Of a stretch of 64,000 bases of DNA, positions 61,354-64,000 are shown piece after piece; within the stretch, counting starts at the first letter, position 1, and every line of letters starts with the position of its first letter. Made by a program: the position numbers and the translations under genes. The stretch comes from Cephalotus follicularis (Eukaryota > Streptophyta > Magnoliopsida > Oxalidales > Cephalotaceae), in NCBI GenBank assembly GCA_001972305.1, contig BDDD01000045.1, forward strand, positions 183,040-247,039. The letters are read 5' to 3'. Below the pieces are notes generated by a model, which had not been told where the DNA came from, ran no database searches, and saw only the letters and a list, made by a program, of their open reading frames with translations.

Positions 61354-61595
61354 TGTAAAAGAAGTCAAACATGAATAGTGAATTACTATTCCAATAATCA
61401 AACACTATTCCAACAACCAAACACTATTCCAACAACTCCCTAAACTCCTATAAATAGGAATGTAATGTTAAGAAGAAATAAAGGAATTCATAATAAGAAA
61501 AACTCTTATTCTCTCATACTTTCTCTCTCAATTTCTCTCTGAATCTCTTTATAGTATAATATTCTTTTGTGAATTAATCCCAGAAGTTTATAACA
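61354..61595 (+). repeat. Copia-J 3' LTR
   Basis: Preceded by the purine-rich CAATGGGAGGTAT; a further GGGGGAGAC block is at about 61240. The LTR contains CTCCTATAAATAGG. Confidence 0.85.
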
Positions 61596-62324
61596 TATAT
61601 GTTTTTTTTTCCAGTTTTTTTTTGTTTTGCTTTTGGATTGGCTTAATGCAAAAGTGGACTCAAAGATATACATTTAAGAAAATTAGATCAATAATTAAAG
61701 AATTGGGCCTAATAAAATTTGTAATTTAATCTAACTTAAAATGAATAACAGACCCAAAGTCTTAAACTCAATATTCAAAATTAGACCATAACCAAAATAA
61801 ATGGTTGCCAATTTGGGCTCGAAGTTTATATTCCACAGGATAAAATTGAAATCCAGCAATCTAAGTTCAAATCTAAAAGGACGTAAAATTCAAATATATC
61901 AATTTAAGAAAATTTGAAGATTGATCAAGTTTACACAAATTGAGGTGGGTTTTTAAAGACCAACAAAAAAAATTGGTTCAAACCCAATCGTATCATGTGC
62001 CGTCAAATGGATACAAATATAAACTTCATAACTCAAAAGAAGAGAAAAGTTTCTTTATTTAAATTGAGAATTTAAATGCAGAGAACATTAACAGTAAAAC
62101 CAAGCCGAACAAATTAAAGTATCTATAAAATTATATTACTTATAGTCTGCGGATTCCCCCGCTCACAATTTATCAAGAAAAACAATCCAGTTATCGAAAA
62201 ACAACAAATCACAAAGCACAACTCATTTAATGAAAGCTAGAAAATTTTCCATTAACTAACAAGTGTGTACAAGTCTTGAAGAAAACAAAGTACATCATTA
62301 GGACAAACAAGAAAAAAGAAAACT
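61596..62324. other. Non-coding, nothing recognised
   Basis: AT-rich. The part next to 62325 may be the 3' untranslated part of the coiled-coil frame on the minus strand. Confidence 0.5.
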
Positions 62325-62790
62325 TTAGGAAGTACCAGAAGAAGAAGTCTTGTCTGCGGTAGCCATGACGGTCTTCTCGGCTTGAACCATGCCTTCTCTG
62401 AAGTCCTCAAAGAACGCATCCAAATCGAGGCCAGGACACTGTCTCCTCAGCTTCTCCTTCAGTAGCTCAATCTCGTGAAGGTAGCTCACCCCCGGCCAAG
62501 ACTCCACCATTCTCTTTAGCTGCTCGAGGCAGCCTTTAGCACTCGCTTCAAGGGAGTATATCTCATTAGCAGTCTTCAACTGCTCCTGAGAGGCCCTGCA
62601 GGACTCTTCGGTGCTCTTCAGCTGCTTTCTGAGGGAGATGACCTCCCTCTCAAGCCTCTCCAACTTACAAAGGGTGGTCTCCAAGTCTTCTCGATTCCGT
62701 TTGTGCTCCTGGGTCTTGTTCTTCTAGTCGTCCCTTAAAGACACCTCGAGCGTGCGGAGTTGAGTAACCTCACTCTGCAAAGTTGCTCGG
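62325..62790 (-). pseudogene. Coiled-coil protein fragment, probably element-derived
   Basis: The open frame 62684-62325 (119 codons) is preceded in frame by RATLQSEVTQLRTLEVSLRDD and a TAG at about 62732. It reads METTLCKLERLEREVISLRK, then TEESCRASQEQLKTANEIYS, then CPGLDLDAFFEDFREGMVQA, ending DKTSSSGTS. Charged heptads make a coiled coil likely. I do not recognise a named family; similar coiled-coil ORFs accompany some plant gypsy-type elements. A possible splice acceptor (ACCGAG/CAACT) is near 62785, so a decayed host exon is not excluded. Confidence 0.55.
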
Positions 62791-63481
62791 TTAGCCAAAG
62801 CAATGATAAGCATAAACAAAATTGTTGTATTGCTGGAATTAGAAGACCTAGACGATATGAATTTTTCCGGTTATCCAAAGCAAAAGTGAGGAAATGAAGA
62901 GCTTGAACTTGCTTCTTATAATTGAAAGGCGACGCTTCGTTTTCCGGGATAATTAAAGCACCGCTTCGTTTTCTGCAATCATCAGTTACAACAACCCTTA
63001 TAATCCCTTCACTAAGGTAAAACCTAAATCGAAATGTCACGGAGTTTCGACTCGATCCGCAAAGTGGGAAGAAGATCGATCACGAACAAGGAAAGTCTCC
63101 CTCAACTGGTCCCATGCAAAAAACTGGGAACAAAACCAATCCACTTTTCACAAGTATTTGCTCTCCCAAAACACTCCCCTTGGCAACATAGCCGAGAAGA
63201 GTTTTTCTTTCAAAAAACAAGTTTTTCACAAGAAATCCCTTCTCGGCACAACGGTTAAAACGCGGGTAAAAAGTCTAGATTGAGCAGGAAGTAACGCAGA
63301 CCAATCGAAATTACACAAGTTGCAAAACAATAATGGTAGGAAAAACCAATTCATTAATTGAAAATGAAATTCGTCTTACAATGGTGTGACAGCCTACTCG
63401 GTAATCAAGATAGAGAATACAATGCAAATACTGAAAGATACAAAGCATACAAAAACGAGAAAGGTCTCCTAGAAGCCCGGC
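62791..63481. other. Between the two coiled-coil fragments
   Basis: No convincing coding sequence; short frames on both strands (62735-63040, 63034-63258) lack domain signs. Confidence 0.5.
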
Positions 63482-64000
63482 TTAGACTATAGCAGGGAAA
63501 CTTGCATCATCCAGACCACCGTCTTCTTCGTTATCGGTAACGGTGAAATCAAGCTCGTCCAGGTTTATAACCGCACCAAATGCAGTCATCGAATCTATGA
63601 TGCCGGGCCCCTGATAGTCCTCTTCTTAAGCCTCTCGAGCTCAACCCCTTAGAGGTCTAGCTCAGGCAGAGTCTTATTAAGAAAATTCTTGCACAGCTGA
63701 AAACTGTTACGCACAAAGATCCACCTAGCCTGATACACGGTTCCCTTATGGTTGTCAGAAGACGGGAATTTCTCAACTGCTTCCTTCCTCATCAGAGTCT
63801 TATCATTCTTGAACTCAACCCTTTGGTTGACAAGCTCCTATTTTCTCTTCGCATCAGCACCCTCTAAGCCTTGTCGAAGCTCCCTCTCTGCAACCTCCCT
63901 TCTCGCATCACTCTCATTCAGCTCTGCCTTTACCTTCACCAACGCCTCCTCGGTCGTCTTCAACGTCCCCTCTGCCTCTTTCATCCTTTTTCATCGATTG
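63482..64000 (-). pseudogene. Coiled-coil, acidic-tail protein fragment, runs off right edge
   Basis: Minus-strand reading from 63990: RMKEAEGTLKTTEEALVKVK, AELNESDARREVAERELRQG, a TAG at about 63838, ELVNQRVEFKNDKTLMRKEA, VYQARWIFVRNSFQLCKNFL, a second stop inside LPELDL-stop-GVELERLKK, a frameshift near 63595, then MTAFGAVINLDELDFTVTDN and the acidic end EEDGGLDDASFPAIV with TAA at 63482-63484. It is clearly a once-coding, coiled-coil-rich protein with an acidic tail, now broken in three places. Function unknown to me; same strand and style as the fragment at 62325-62790. Confidence 0.6.

Larger units (their letters stand above)
56226..61595 (+). mobile_element. Copia-J: two-LTR copia element of another lineage
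   Basis: LTRs of about 242 bp: 56226-56467 and 61354-61595. Both contain CTATAAATAGGAATGTAATG-like sequence (CTCTTATAAATAGG in the left copy) and end TTTATAACA. The left LTR starts TTTAAAAG where the right starts TGTAAAAG. The primer site after the left LTR reads CGTTATCAACACA, not the tRNA-Met type TGGTATCAGAG of the other copias here. Flanks TATAT/ATTAT do not prove a duplication. A SINE lies in its leader and the integrase core is replaced. Confidence 0.88.

Noticed and set aside
1-64000. CRISPR array, operon or bacterial system
   Set aside because: GT-AG introns, plant retrotransposons and MITEs show eukaryotic nuclear DNA; no regularly spaced repeat-spacer array is present.

Overview
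The window looks like nuclear DNA of a TE-rich flowering plant, most likely a eudicot. It holds one host gene with GT-AG spliced exons and very long introns, buried in Ty1/copia and Ty3/gypsy retrotransposons, hAT and PIF/Harbinger MITEs, a TRIM and a SINE. The host gene is the 3' part of a full-size ABC transporter of subfamily A (ABCA1 type), which to my knowledge occurs in dicots but is reported missing from rice. The species cannot be named from the sequence.

Left nest (1-10.85 kb): the 3' end of a plus-strand gypsy element (integrase end and 3' LTR, 9674-10850) was broken by a minus-strand copia element (Copia-A, 1-9673, running off the left edge). Copia-A was itself broken by a complete plus-strand copia (Copia-B, 4391-8423, target duplication AAATC) and by a 1.3 kb PIF/Harbinger-type element (2387-3695, duplication TTA).

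Host gene (11406-45173, plus strand): sixteen exons encode the last 673 residues of the transporter, namely the end of the second membrane domain, the whole second nucleotide-binding domain and the C-terminal tail. All exon joins keep frame and all introns are GT-AG. Intron 4 (13423-32063) is 18.6 kb because of a stack of insertions, each with a readable target duplication: a hAT-like element (TCTATAGG) contains gypsy-D (GGGTG), which contains two short non-autonomous LTR elements E1 (TGTAA) and E2 (ATGTG) and Copia-C2 (GACCT/GAACT). Copia-C2 contains Copia-C1 in its own LTR (ATAAC), and Copia-C1 carries a 234 bp hAT-like MITE. Intron 13 (37373-43670) holds Copia-F inside an older copia fragment G. 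Intron 2 has a TRIM, and intron 7 a 1.15 kb inverted-repeat element with an internal tandem duplication.

Right part (45.2-64 kb): no intact host gene is visible. It holds a hAT MITE (45590-46439), a decayed copia (46795-49215), a diverged tandem duplication split by a hAT MITE with a perfect 8 bp duplication (50815-51487), a candidate solo LTR with a cluster of AAGCGTCGACGCTT-like motifs (52108-53255), another hAT-like element (53999-54549), a GT-biased tract (55.08-55.93 kb), a two-LTR copia of a different lineage (Copia-J, 56226-61595) carrying a tRNA-derived SINE, and minus-strand broken coiled-coil ORFs (62325-64000) that look element-derived. None of the retroelement coding regions is intact.
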